Origin: Antrodiella citrinella
Lineage: Eukaryota > Basidiomycota > Agaricomycetes > Polyporales > Steccherinaceae
DNA length: 64,000 nucleotides
Reading direction: 5' to 3'
Assembly (NCBI GenBank): GCA_004802725.1
Contig: SGPM01000003.1
Span: forward strand, 308,067 to 372,066
Of the stretch, positions 22,386-33,561 are shown in pieces; position 1 is the first letter of the stretch, and every line of letters begins with the position of its first letter. A program made the position numbers and the translations under genes. The notes below the pieces were generated by a model. That model worked only from the letters and a program-made list of their open reading frames with translations. It was not told where the DNA came from and searched no databases.

Positions 22386-24544
22386 ATGCCTTCCCCAGAA
22401 ACCCCCTCATCGTCCCATATGATGAAGACGACAAAGCGAGGGCGTCCATATCTCAAGGTACCCTTCACTCCCAGCCTCATATCGCCACCAGTCCTCACTC
22501 ACTTGCTCTTCATCCCAAGGATACCCTCGATCTCTTCGCCACCCTCATAGTTTCTCTCGAGCTCACCACAAACAGGCAATTCTTCCGTAATTTTCCCAAC
22601 TCATTCCTCACGTCAGTACTCTTTCTCTCGCTATTGTCTCCTGCTCACCACCGCGTCCTTCCAATTTCCTGCAGTGATGACGCCGCCCGGAATCTCGCAA
22701 ATCTCAAGTTCTCCCAGTCCAACCGTGGACCAGATCCCCGCGAACCCTCACGTATTGTCACGACCACCACCACGACCACTTTTTCAATGACCCGTGACAT
22801 GGCCAAGGCAATGTGTCAACACTTTATGGACGCTCGTCTCATCGAAAATGCCGCAGACCCTGGTTCCAACCTCTTCAAGGACAGAGGTGTCTACGTCCTC
22901 ACTCCAAAAGGCCTCCATGTCCTCGAACGTTTCATGAGCAAGAACGGTATCAACGGCGATCACGTCTCTCACGTCTTCACTTCTCAGCCGATCTGCATGA
23001 AACTGCTTCATCTCGAGCGAAGGTCCACCGATGACGAGATCATCGTCTCCCACTCCGTCATTCTCGCCCTCTTCCGTCGATTCGTAGGCAGGCAGCCCAA
23101 CTATCCCCCAGACAGCTTGGATTCTGCGGATGCCTTCCAGAAGTACCACGAGCGGTCCAAAGGTGTCGCCTTGATGGACGTTTCGGAACGCCTTATCATG
23201 GGCAAGTCTCCCATTACCCACCGAAGCTGTTTCGCCGCAGTCACCGCCCTCGAGTGGCTGTGTGATTTCACCTCCGTCATTGGCAGAGAAGAAGCGGCGG
23301 AGATGGCTGCTCAATTCGTGCGCTACGGCCTCATTGCACTTGTCAGCGATAAGCGCAAGAACAACGACTCTGCCATCATTTTCACCGTTCGTGGTGCGGC
23401 CGGTGGGCCCAATTCCACCATCTCGGTACGTCTCGCACTGGTCGTCTCCCGCCACGTGAGATTTTACTCACTTCGCTTGCACTTTTTTTTCTAGCAACAC
23501 GGAGAGTTCCGTTGTACCGCGAAGGCCATCTACAAGATCACGGAGGAGGGACGCAGAACGGCTCGCTGGGATGTACCGGAGGGCGCGACGGACTCACCCA
23601 ACAACTCTAGCGCTAATCTATCGTCCGCTGCTCGTAGCTCTGAAGACCCTACAGAGGAAGCTGCGACTGTTGCCAAGTTGGATGCGAGGCTTCATCGACG
23701 GGCTTCGATGACAGATCGTTTGAACGCCTCCCACACCAAGGACGATGAGAAGAAGTCGACGCACAAGGAGAGCAACACGGAGCGCCTCAAGCACATCATC
23801 GAAGAACCTCACCTTCGCATCTTGTTCCGAGAATTCCTTCGGGCCAACTTCTGCGAAGAGAACTTGACCTTCTATATCGAGGTACAGGATTTCAAGCGCA
23901 AGTTCAATATCACGTCCAGCGCAATGGCGTCGTCAACACCGGCCGCTCGTGGTCAGAAGGCCACTCCAGGTCAGGCGGCGATGGAGCGCCATCACGAGTC
24001 CCTCATCCAGATGGCTTTGGTCATCTATAACACGTACCTCGCCCCTTCCAGTCAGAACGAGCTCAACATCGACCATGGTCTGCGGAACGAGCTGTCCGGA
24101 TACCTCACCGACGTTATCACGGCTCTGACCGGGAAAGCGTTCCAAGGACGCATAGAGATGGAGCAAGCGAACGCTTTCAACGCGACGCAGCTACAAACGA
24201 TGATTCGGTTGTACGAACGCATTCAGACGCACGTCTTCCGTCTCATGGCAACGGACTCGGTACCGAAGGTGCGCAATCTAGTGGTTCATGTTTCTAAATC
24301 GCCGTAGCTCACTCCGTACGTTTGCCCTCAGTTCATCAAAACCCCTCGATTCTTGGCGTTACGTGTCAAGCTGAACGACGAGGACGACACGTCCGTCAAC
24401 GAGTTCCCACTGATGCCATCAGGCGCATCGACGCCCTCCGTCCCTCCTGGTCTCACCGACGATGAAGTTGGCGGAGCGTACGTGACGATATCCCAGCGAG
24501 CCGCGGCCATATCACAAGGCAAAGAGCGACAGGCGCATTCATGA
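22386..24544 (+). CDS. DEP-RGS protein, SST2/FlbA/thn-type regulator of G-protein signalling
   Basis: Five exons: 22386-22457, 22520-22611, 22675-23425, 23495-24268 and 24332-24544; 633 residues. The N-terminal half contains the fungal DR/DEP-type region (MTRDMAKAMCQHFMDARLIE, KDRGVYVLTPKGLHVLERF and a second block with EWLCDFTSVIGREEAAEMA). After a Ser-rich linker the RGS domain runs from about residue 400 to 570, with IEEPHLRILFREFLRANFCEENLTFYIEVQDFKRKF and, at its end, QTMIRLYERIQTHVFRLMATDSVPKF. RGS proteins accelerate GTP hydrolysis by G-alpha; DEP domains tether them to pheromone or nutrient receptors at the plasma membrane. In Schizophyllum the thn orthologue controls aerial hyphae. 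A ~75-residue insert interrupts the RGS domain, as in other fungal FlbA proteins. Confidence 0.93.
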
Positions 24545-25281
24545 GCTCACCTCGGGCTTCTTTTACTCCCTTCGTCTTGACGACTCTCTGCCACTAATTA
24601 TGCTTATGCCGGTCTCCTGCGTCACTACGCTCATGATATGCCCTCGCTCGTTCTACTCACTCGTATGTGTGTATCGCCACTTTTTCCCTGATGTCCTGCG
24701 GATCAGTTACCCTCGGCGACATGCGCCGTCTCACTCCATTCCTTTTTCCTATTTTCTTTCTCCTTCTCATTTAGCTTCTTCATGCATAATACTAGGCTTG
24801 AATGCACCCTGGGGGTTCTTAGTTTTGTCACTAATATGAACTTTCCTTTCCCCCTCTCACTTTACTCTCCATCTACTCATCTTTTCATTTCCACTTTCCA
24901 TTCATCCTCTCGGCTCTCCCTCTCCTCGTCCAGTGACTTGATGCATTGTTCCAGGTTTGTCCCCCACCTACATCAATTTTTTTGCCATCTTCGAGTTCCG
25001 TTCTCGCAACTGTACCACTCTCACATTTTACCATACCTCCTAGACAATTAGTTTGGGGCATGCAATTAATACACTGCAGCGTAAATACGATATCTATCTC
25101 GGACATTGGCGGGCTACGGTATCTTGTTTATACGCGGTCCTTGCATCCCAGGCTCCGGACTTTGTGCACACAATAGAATGGGCTTTCTCGCACACACCTA
25201 GCTTTCGCTACCCACGAGTACAGCGTTTGACGGACTACTATAACTAGCAACGACGTGGCCATCTGAGCGTCCGAAGTTACG
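24545..25281. other. intergenic region
   Basis: This 737-base gap holds the 3' flank of the RGS gene and the promoter of the next gene. It is rich in pyrimidine tracts (for example near 24840-24960). I see no gene, repeat or structured RNA in it. Confidence 0.5.
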
Positions 25282-26414
25282 ATGTCGTGGATCCTCAACC
25301 CAGAAGGCGATAAAGCACAGGCAAAGGCGGGAGCTCCCCAGAACGCGAGACCGAAACCTGCAGCGGCAGCAGCAGCAAAGGACGACGAGCCTCAAGTCCC
25401 AGACCCCTCGGACCCGACGCGCCTCGTCTCGGGCAAAGCAGCCAATCGTCCGTTCCTAGTGTACGCCCCCATTTCCTCTCCTTCCTTCCTTCTCATAAGC
25501 CTAGGCCCACTCACACGACATCGCATAGACACCAGCAATACCGCGCCAACATGGCCAAGGCGCACGCAGAGTGGGAGGCGCGGCAGAAAGAGCGAGCGGA
25601 GAAGCTCGCGCGCGGGGAGGCCGTCGGGCCAGAGGAACCTGACCCGACTGCGGAGCCTGAGGTCGGGTGCTTGGGGTTACTGAAGTTCGTGCTGTACACG
25701 TTGATCTTCGTCGTCCTCGCGGGCAAGTTCTTGACGGGGAGTTATCTGTGGGAGATGGAGGTGCCGGATATCAGGCAGTGGATCCCGGTGAGTGTAGTGC
25801 TAAGTTGGGGGGTCAGGGTGAAGGTTGCTGATTTGGGGTGTGGTAGACGGACCAGAAGTTGTTCTCCGAGCAGGCTCTGCTGTCGTATGATGGCAGTGTC
25901 GAAGGCCGACCTGTTTATCTCGCTGTATGTCTTTCCGTTCCTCCCGGAATCCCTCTCTCGCTGAATTCACCACCTAGATTGACGGAGACGTGTACGACGT
26001 GACAGCAGGGAAAGCAACCTACGGCCCAGGCGGGTCCTACCACATGATGGCGGGCAAGGACGCAGCGAGGGCGTACGCTACCGGATGTTTCGCGCAACAC
26101 CAGACATACGACATCCGTGGTCTCGACGAGAACGAGCTCAGGGTAAGTCTCCCACACACCATTCTTCTCTTCTCATGGCTGATATTTCCTTAATTCGTCA
26201 GGGTCTGAACCATTGGAAGAAGTTCTACGCCGAGTCGAAGAAGTATCCCAAGGTCGGACGCGTCTCGCATCCTCCTATCGACCCCATGTCTCCCATACCG
26301 GTGCACTGCGACGCGAAGAAGGCGAAGAAACAAAGTGAAGGGCAGAAAGCGGTGAAAAAGGCAGCAGCAGCAGCAGCAGCGAAGAGAGAGGAGGATGCGC
26401 ATTCGGAACTTTGA
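25282..26414 (+). CDS. Membrane-anchored cytochrome b5-like (MAPR family) protein
   Basis: Five exons: 25282-25460, 25529-25787, 25847-25924, 25978-26142 and 26202-26414; 297 residues. After an Ala/Pro-rich start and a charged helix (QQYRANMAKAHAEWEARQK) comes one membrane span around residues 115-135 (LGLLKFVLYTLIFVVLAGKF). The b5-like domain follows: FSEQALLSYDGSVEGRPVYL, DGDVYDVTAGKATYGPGGSY and AARAYATGCF, the pattern of the membrane-associated progesterone receptor/Dap1 family, which binds heme through Tyr and supports sterol P450 enzymes. The tail after SPIPVHC is unusual: Lys-rich with an eight-residue-scale Ala run encoded by repeated CAG/GCA (around 26363-26383). It probably faces the cytosol from the ER. 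Convergent with the long coiled-coil gene. Confidence 0.9.
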
Positions 26415-26979
26415 TCACAAGTGGTCATAATTGGGACGTTTACTTCGCCTGTGCTCTTCATGTACTTCTTGGATTCTGCCCTCTTACTGTTCATGTACTC
26501 CCTCACGGATTTCACAACCTACCAATACATATAATAACGGCGGAGAAACAAAACTCATAGATGGAATTCATACAGAAAAGATCATACCAAAGAGAGGTGA
26601 CATAATGAGTGATAAGTATCAACAAGGAGTTTGGGTTCGGGGAGAGGGTGCGGACGCGACGAAAGCCACGGCATATGCCTGCGTGAAATTAAACACTTGT
26701 GGTCTTACAAGGCAACATCGCGTGCATACATAAACTGTACACCAATTTGTGGCACAGGAAGGAGCCAAAAAGCCAAAAGAACGAGCGTCAAGCTCGCGCA
26801 GAGAAGCAGAATAGCAGTCTTATACACAAATATGAAGGAGGGATGGGGATGTTCAAGGATGAGAGTCATAACTGTCCCGAGTGAAGGGAGCGGAGAAGGG
26901 GGTGAGGCGAATGATGATATCGGAGTAGATGCAAAGGAGGGATGTATAGAGTCGTCGTCTTTCAAGGCCCAGAAGGAGC
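26415..26979. other. convergent 3' intergenic region
   Basis: This holds the 3' flanks of the MAPR gene and the coiled-coil gene. Open frames on both strands are short and show no recognisable domain. Confidence 0.5.
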
Positions 26980-29900
26980 TCACAAGGTCATGACGATGCC
27001 TGTGAGATTCCTGATAGCGGTAGGCTCAAAGCAACCTTGACGTTGATTCTCCTTATTCAGACGTGACCGTAGCTTTTCCAATTGGGCCTCACGTGAAGCC
27101 AACTTGAGACGGGAAGGAGATGCAGAAAAGGGATCTGACGTGTTTTTCAGCCGAGAAGGGGAAACCGAAGAGAAACTGGGCGACCACGACGACGGAGAGA
27201 GGACAAGATTGGTGAACGACTGAATGGAGAGTCGTGTTGGGAGCGGTGACATAGAGGAGGGGGATGGAGGACTGTGAGGCGACAGCGTAGCTTCCGAAAG
27301 AGTAAGGGCCGACTCAGTTACTTGCGGAGACGAAATGGAGGACTCCGAAGCGAAGGGATCATCGAGGCTGTGACGGATACTGAGTCAGTATCTTCACATC
27401 TCCTTGAGAGACATGAAACGGAGGCGTACATACTCGGGGACTGCTTAGGTGAGGTTGTGGCGTACTTGGAAGAGGCAGGCTTGACAGTGCTATTCCGACG
27501 CGGCTGCGGAATGAACGACGGTTGTGGCAATCTCGATGGCGTCGACGGAGAAGCAGACCGCCGCATCTCAGCCGGAGACATTCCCCACTTGATCGGAGCG
27601 CAACTAGGAGAAGGTGGCGTCTGAATGCTATCCATCGACCGACTGGCCTTTACTGGCGTTGACGACATCGGCAAAGCACTCGGTAGCAGGGACTTCCGGG
27701 CACCAACCAAGCGAGGGATGGACGAAGGACTTGCAATCGACGATGAGGAGACCGTGGACAGGCTATGACTGTGCTCATCGCTGAACGACGAATCCGGAGT
27801 AGAAGAAGTGTCATGAGAGAGATCAGGAGTCTCCCTTTCAGGTTCCGGAACGTTGAACGTAAAGATAATACCACCTTCAACCTCCTGGCCGACAAACTCA
27901 TCGTCAGGATTGAAGCTTGACTCCTCCTCTTCGATTGATTCGTCTTCTTCAAGTTCCTCTTCCTCCTCGACGACCACATCCAAACTGGTCTTTGCTTCGA
28001 TCTCCAATGGGGACTGAACCTCGACACCAAATCCAGCGGGGAGCACGAAAGGGGGTAATTCGTCCTCCGCGCGTGCGAGAGCCTGAGAGAACCAAGTCTT
28101 GCCACTATCCAGAGACGCCATGGGGGGAGAGTCGTCAAGATCCTCCAGACAGTTGAAGAACCTGTCGTTCTCGGTACCGTGGCTGAAAATGGATGAGTAG
28201 TTGCCATTGTCCTGAGGGAAGGTCCACTTCGAAAGAGACGTTTGGCGGGCATGCACAATTGGTTGCGACGGTGACGCAGGACGGGCAGGTGATGCGGTGC
28301 TAGATCGACTCGTCGAAAGCGGAGGAACACTGTCAGAGGATACGTTGACGCCGAAGGGTGTGGTTGAGAAGTCTGCAACAGATCCCAGTGACGAAGATGA
28401 CGACGAGTCTTGGAAAGCATAATGATCGTTATCCTCTTCATCCTCGTAACCTGTGAGACCGTTGTCTTCATTGGAGCAATCGCTCATAGTCTCGTCCCTG
28501 GAGTCGCCTTCGTCTTCTTCGTGCACAACCTTTAGATTCATCTTGGTATGATCAATCGAACCAACAGATTCGACGTCTGTGAATGAGCCAACAGAATCGA
28601 TAGACCTGAACCCTAGGCCGCCTCGTTTAGCGTACGCCATGGTTCGCGAAGAAGTGCTTGACCCGGGTTTGCTGTGGAACTGGAATGCCATAGGGGTCGG
28701 GGTGGCGAGGACGCCTTCCAGCTCCCTCTCCAGATCTTCCCTCTTCCGTGTCTCGGTGTCAAGAAGGGCCTTCAATCTAGCACACTCCTCGCGATCTTCT
28801 GCGCCTTTTCGAGCATCAGCACGCAGGCTCTCGCATTTCTCCCGAGCCTTCTCCAGCTCGCCATGTGCGACTTGGTATTTCGCCCATCCATCCTCACCCC
28901 AAAGGCATTTCTCCTTGAGGGTGTTCTCGAGCAGGCGTTTCTCCGCCTCCATCAAACCAACACGCTCGCGAGCGACCCAAGCTTCGCGGCGCTCGTTCTC
29001 GACCCGGCGGAAAAGCAGAGACATTTGCTTTTCGCTATCTGCGACACGGTTGCGCCAGCCGTCGACGTCCCGCTTCAGCTCATCTCGTTCACTTTTGAGA
29101 TCTGCAATAAGCTGAAGCATTTCGTCACTAACGGCTTCACTTTGAGACGAAACGTCCGAGGCACAAGACGGCGGGCGGGAACGTGGGCGCGCCGACAGTG
29201 CGCGCTCGAGGTCGCTGATACGATGTACGAGGGTCTGATGGGCTTGAAATAAAAAATGCTGCTCGCTGATGGAAAGAGGGCGAGAAGTCGGCGAACGAGT
29301 CTCGCTGTCGGTGCTTGAAAGCGAGATGCGTCGATCCGAGACGGGAGTCATCTCCGGGGTGGGTAGACCGTGCAACGGAATGTCGGGTGTGCCACTGGAG
29401 GAAAAGTATGAGATACTACCACGTCGGGTCGCCGCTGGTGCGGCAGGAGTAGGAGCTTGAATGTTGGCGGTGTTCACTGTCATAGAACGTGGCAGCGAAG
29501 CCGGTACTGGCGATGGTACAAACACTGCGGAACGACGCTTCCATGCAACATCCGATGATGGAATGGCTTCACTTGGCGCATCCTTTGCAACATCGGGAAC
29601 AGGTGAAGTCGCCAAAGTAAGCGTACGCAGCCCGGCGCGATACAAGGGAGGATTGGGAGACGGCGACGGAGTGGGCAAGTCGTTGTGGAGAGCGGCCGTG
29701 TTAGACAGCAGCGAGAGCGGGCGCAAGTTCAGGCTCGCGGGACGGTGGCGTACAGGCGCTGATGGGAGGGACGTGGCAGGTGCTTCGTCCACGGGGCTCG
29801 AGGTAACGGTAATATCCTGAACGGTAGTGTCCTCCTCCTCCTCCTCCTCTTCCATAAGCGTGTGCAAGTGCTCCTTGTTGGATGTCGAAGGCGCGAATTT

Positions 29901-30558
29901 ACCGATGGAATCCCGCTTGCTAGCCAGGACGTTGCCACTGCCATATCCAGCGCCAATGCCTGGGGGGAATGAGGGCTTGGTAGCTAATAACCAGTGCATG
30001 ATGCTACAGTGAGAATATGATAGCGAAATGCACAACGTGACACGTACGGAAATCGAATGGTTTTCTGGCATCACCGCCACCCAGCTCAGGGATCTCTACC
30101 TTTGCAAACGAACCAACGTCCGTCTTGCCCTCCAGAGCCCAGAGAGCTCTGCGGCGGATAGAATCCTTGTCTCCAAGGTTGATGTTGTCATCCGAGATAG
30201 ATAGTGGGATAGCTGGCAATGTGACACCCATGAGCTCAGCGGATTCGTGACGAGTGGAAACGGAAGAGCGGCGGCGATGATGCGAGTTACGCTTGCTCGA
30301 CGTGGCGCTAGTGTTGGGGGATGCAGGGGGCGTATCGATGAGGGAAATAGGAGAAACGTAAGGAAGTGAAATAGCTGAAGGAATAGAAGAAATTGAAGAG
30401 TCCTTGCGGGAATGCGAACGGGCGTGGAGAATGGGAGCAGAACGACGATTGGCAGTGCGAGGACCAACACTGCCAAGCTTGAAAGAGTCGAGCCTCTTCC
30501 TGTCGGCGGCGTCGAGGTCGTCGGAGTGTGTGTTGATAGAGAGTGCGTTACGGTCCAT
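26980..30558 (-). CDS. Large Ser-rich coiled-coil protein of unknown function, 1150 aa
   Basis: Three exons: 30558-30048, 29983-27430 and 27367-26980; 1150 residues. The start (MDRNALSINTHSDDLDAADR) is preceded by a good gap to the next gene. The first ~330 residues are Ser/Pro-rich and basic, with many R-x-x-S sites. Residues ~370-560 form a long coiled coil (HQTLVHRISDLERALS, LKSERDELKRDVDGWRNRV, WVARERVGLMEAEKRLLENTL). The second half is acidic, Ser-rich, with a poly-Glu run, and ends in a short conserved-looking basic helix (SREAQLEKLRSRLNKENQRQ). No catalytic domain is visible. The layout resembles scaffold proteins of polarity or septum sites, but that is a guess. Both introns were placed by frame: the acceptor at 29983/29984 and the donor at 27429/27430 keep the reading frame open. 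Confidence 0.82.
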
Positions 30559-31080
30559 GATGTGTTGAGGATGCGAAACAAAGAGCGGTTATTCTTGCAA
30601 AGAATGTGAGGATAAAAAGAAAGACGAGAGACCGTGTTATGAGGGGGCCAGGACGATGATGGCCGGGGGAAGGAGGAGGAGAGAGTGAGCTCGAGAGCGC
30701 AACCAAACGGAGGACGTTGATGGCGAGAGCGAAGGAAAGAAAACCAACCGTGGCCGCACACAAATACCCGCTCGGCAATTCCCGTCCCGCTCATCCTCGC
30801 ATGTGTTGTGTGATGGGTCGTAACAAGGTACACCTGAGGTAGCCTGAGGTCTCCTGAGATAGCCTGAGGTCTCCTGAGATACACCTGAGGTAGCCTGAGG
30901 TACACCATCGTGCCCCGCATCCATCGCAGTAGGCCATGCAGCCTCCGCCATCGTCCTTGCGGGACTCCGGCTTGTTCCACCATGCTACTACTTATCGCCA
31001 TCCGCCCCTGCGAGTCTCTAATTGTCTCCCCCTGTCGCCCCTCTTTCTCAGAGACGTTGTTGCATAGACACACGTTTCTC
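30559..31080. other. divergent intergenic region
   Basis: This 522-base gap lies between the coiled-coil gene and the isochorismatase-like gene, so it should hold both promoters. Apart from the ten-base repeat at 30831-30901 it shows no strong element. A 356-codon minus-strand frame crosses it but is not supported. Confidence 0.5.
30831..30901. repeat. Tandem 10-bp repeat, NNCCTGAGRT x7
   Basis: Seven consecutive units of ten bases share CCTGAG; the first two bases vary (CA, AG, CT, AG, CT, CA, AG) and the ninth base alternates G/A. One extra A breaks the phase before unit six. The outer units and flanks (GGTACACC...GTACACC) make the block roughly symmetrical. The ten-base period is one helical turn, so bound proteins would sit on one face. 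It lies in a divergent promoter. Confidence 0.85.
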
Positions 31081-31972
31081 ATGGCACCCGTAGTCAAGCT
31101 GTTTCCCCACAGAACCGTCTTCTTTGTCTGCGACATCCAGACGCGATTCCGTACGTTCATCCTCATCCAATCATCTATTCACAGCCGCTTATCTCACAAT
31201 GCGTTGCAGGTGCCGCGATCCATGGTTTCGATGATGTAGTGGCCACTACAAACAAAATGTTGAAGCTCGCACGGGTTCGCGTCTTCCACAATCAGCTGGT
31301 CGTGCCAAGCTGATCGCGTGCTACACAGGTTCTCCAGATTCCAGTCATGGTCACAGTACAGAACTCGAAAGGTATGAAATTGATATACGCTGTTCGCGTC
31401 CCGGGGACCCTAAAACATGTCCACAGCTCTTGGACCCACCGTACCTGAGATAGACTTAGAGAGTCTTGGCGCGCTGCATCTTGGAACCATAGACAAGACA
31501 TTGTTTTCCATGCTCACCCCTGAAGTAGAGACTATCCTCGAGACTCACAGCATCAAATCTGTCGTTCTGTTCGGGATTGAGGTGTGAGATCCGTCCTCGT
31601 CCTTAGTCTAAACTCATACAACGATACGCAGTCACACGTCTGCGTGCTACAGTCAACCCTAGACCTGTTGGCTGCCGGCTATGAGGTTCATGTCATTGCA
31701 GACGGTATTTCCAGTTGCAACAAGGAGGAGGTACCCATCGCAATCGCCAGGATGAGACAGGCCGGGGCGCAGATCACGACGAGCGAGAGCGCAGGCTTTC
31801 AACTCCAACGTAAGTGCACTGTGAATATTGGCACAAATTTTGATTCTGACCACACGATATAGGCGACTCGTCGCTTCCCAGTTTCAAGGCATTCTCATCC
31901 ATCATCAAAGAAGAGAAGGATGTCACAAAGCGAACACTAGAGTCTCTTCACCACGTGAAAACCAACCTCTAA
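31081..31972 (+). CDS. Isochorismatase-like cysteine hydrolase
   Basis: Six exons: 31081-31150, 31210-31274, 31329-31371, 31427-31581, 31632-31809 and 31863-31972; 206 residues, the usual size for the family. The fold's catalytic residues are in place: Asp in FFVCDIQTRFR, Lys in the IDKTLFSM segment, and the nucleophile Cys in SVVLFGIESHVCVLQ. GYEVHVIADGISS is also conserved. The closest class is ISOC domain-containing protein 1/2, small cytosolic or mitochondrial hydrolases whose natural substrate is unknown; it is not a nicotinamidase, since the nicotinamidase metal site is absent. No targeting sequence is obvious. Confidence 0.93.
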
Positions 31973-32266
31973 GCTTATTGCTAAAGCCTGCATTGTAATA
32001 TAAGCTATCAGGAGCATTTCCAGAGGCAGACAGGGGGACGTTCAGTATAACACTCAACGCTTAGCACTATACCATATCGGGCCTTTTGTTGTGCAACAGC
32101 ATCTGAGCCAAACAAAGCCACGTGGAATTTATCGAATGAGCGTTTCTTAAGCACTCGAGTACTTAACCCTTGAAGCAAAGACCCGAAGTCAATCTCATCA
32201 TCATACCATTCTTTCGACATATTTGCAAGCCCCAGCCGTTTTTATCACAACTCCAGTTGTGACAGC

Positions 32267-32699
32267 ATGTTTGGCACACTCTTCCATCTAGGAGTGGATG
32301 CACTTCTCGTCAGTGCTTTCCTGGCAGGCGTCAAGCGTTCGACTGGTCTCACGTACGTTTCTTTGTCATATGCGAGGTTGTTACACTGGTGTGAACGGGA
32401 ATGTTGTTTCAGACCAAAGCTCTCGGACGTACCGAACAAAGACATTAGACGTACGTGTCTCTGGACAGCAGAATGCAACATTGGCTGACTGAATTTCTAG
32501 AACTCTTAAGGTCGTACTTGGAGATCGGTGCGTTATTAGACTACAGAGGTTTCACTGGGTCTCATGGTGCAACTAGGAGAATACATGTTCGACTTTGCTG
32601 TTGTCGTCTTTGGGGTAAGTCCTCTCATTTAGTTCATGTGAATTGAAGCTGAGACGTGCCACTACGCAGCGATCAACATCCTTCGAAAGGAAGCATTGA
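32267..32699 (+). CDS. DUF1748 small mitochondrial membrane protein
   Basis: Five exons: 32267-32352, 32413-32450, 32501-32527, 32577-32614 and 32670-32699; 72 residues. The start MFGTLFHLGVDALLVSAFLAGVKRSTGL is the hallmark of fungal DUF1748; the rest (SYLEIGEYMFDFAVVVFG, ending SFERKH) also fits. There is a single N-terminal membrane segment and a short soluble tail. The yeast member (YPR010C-A/Min8) is, from memory, a mitochondrial inner-membrane protein linked to cytochrome oxidase assembly. The gene would be missed by simple ORF calling since five exons of 27-86 bases make it. Convergent with OST2. Confidence 0.92.
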
Positions 32700-32860
32700 T
32701 CTCTCTCATTCCACTTCCATTGCATACCCCTTCTCTCGTCGCATCGCAGTCTCGTAACGGTATACATGTTCACTCAGGATTCCGTTCTCATAATATGTAC
32801 CATCAAGAACATTCATTTCATATCAGCCGTCCGGTATATATATTGCGCAGACCGACGACG

Positions 32861-33324
32861 TCAGCCTAAGAAGTTGTACACGAAGAAATGCAAGACGATG
32901 GACCCCAACGCGAAATCTGCAAATGCTCTACGAAGTTCATGAGTAATGTAAGCAGGTACAATGATTGACAACTGGCGCACCGCTCCGGAGAGACCTCCTT
33001 GAACTCGGAACGGTTTTGTGGGTTGACCTGCGCTCGCAGTGAAGCGGTCAGAACGAACTGTCCAACGCAGCTGGCGAACCTGTGACGGGGTTGAATGACA
33101 GAAGACCATGAGACCATGAGCGCAACGTACCCTGCGAGGAAGGCATTGAAGGGAAAGTTGGTGATGAGGACGCAGTACAGGAACTGGGCTACTCCTGAGA
33201 GCATGAGGAACACGAGGAAGGCGTCGACTGTCTTGAGTCGCGAGGATGTGTTCTCATTGTACGCCTTCCATAAAGAGAGGACTGCACTGGACTGTGCGGT
33301 TTGTGAGGGTTTTGAAGGAGCCAT
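32861..33324 (-). CDS. OST2: Oligosaccharyltransferase subunit Ost2 (DAD1)
   Basis: Three exons: 33324-33131, 33079-32981 and 32927-32861; 119 residues, the usual size. Family features are LWKAYNENTSSRLKTVDAFL, three membrane helices (FLMLSGVAQFLYCVLI; GFASCVGQFVLTASL; FADFALGSIVLHFFVYNFLG at the C-terminus) and the NPQN motif with NRSEF. Ost2/DAD1 is an essential ER membrane subunit of the complex that transfers the dolichol-linked glycan to Asn in nascent proteins. The gene diverges from the mitoribosomal gene with 237 bases between the start codons. Confidence 0.96.
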
Positions 33325-33561
33325 GGTAATAATGTGTGGAATAGAGATCCAACACCACGGACGTGTCCGTCGCTCTCTCTCTGCCACGTGGAATCATAAA
33401 CGCCCAAAATATTTGGGTCAAGACGCGATTGGCAAAACGTCCTTCACTCTGCCAACAGCAAGCCAAACCCTCCTCATAGGTGCTCCTTCTCGACTTCAAA
33501 AAGAGATATTCATTTCTCTCTCGAGCTTCGCATACTCGCCTACTCACCAAAGTCACTCGTC

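Noticed and set aside
22784..23455. 223-codon minus-strand ORF inside the RGS gene
   Set aside because: Exact antisense shadow of the DEP region; no family match, and the plus-strand protein explains it.
28579..29252. Plus-strand ORFs inside the coiled-coil gene
   Set aside because: Antisense shadows of the coiled-coil region; rich in Ser/Arg/Phe as expected from reading Glu/Lys codons backwards.
30096..31166. 356-codon minus-strand ORF spanning the divergent promoter
   Set aside because: Crosses the 10-bp repeat and the start of two real genes; composition is repeat-driven, with no domain.
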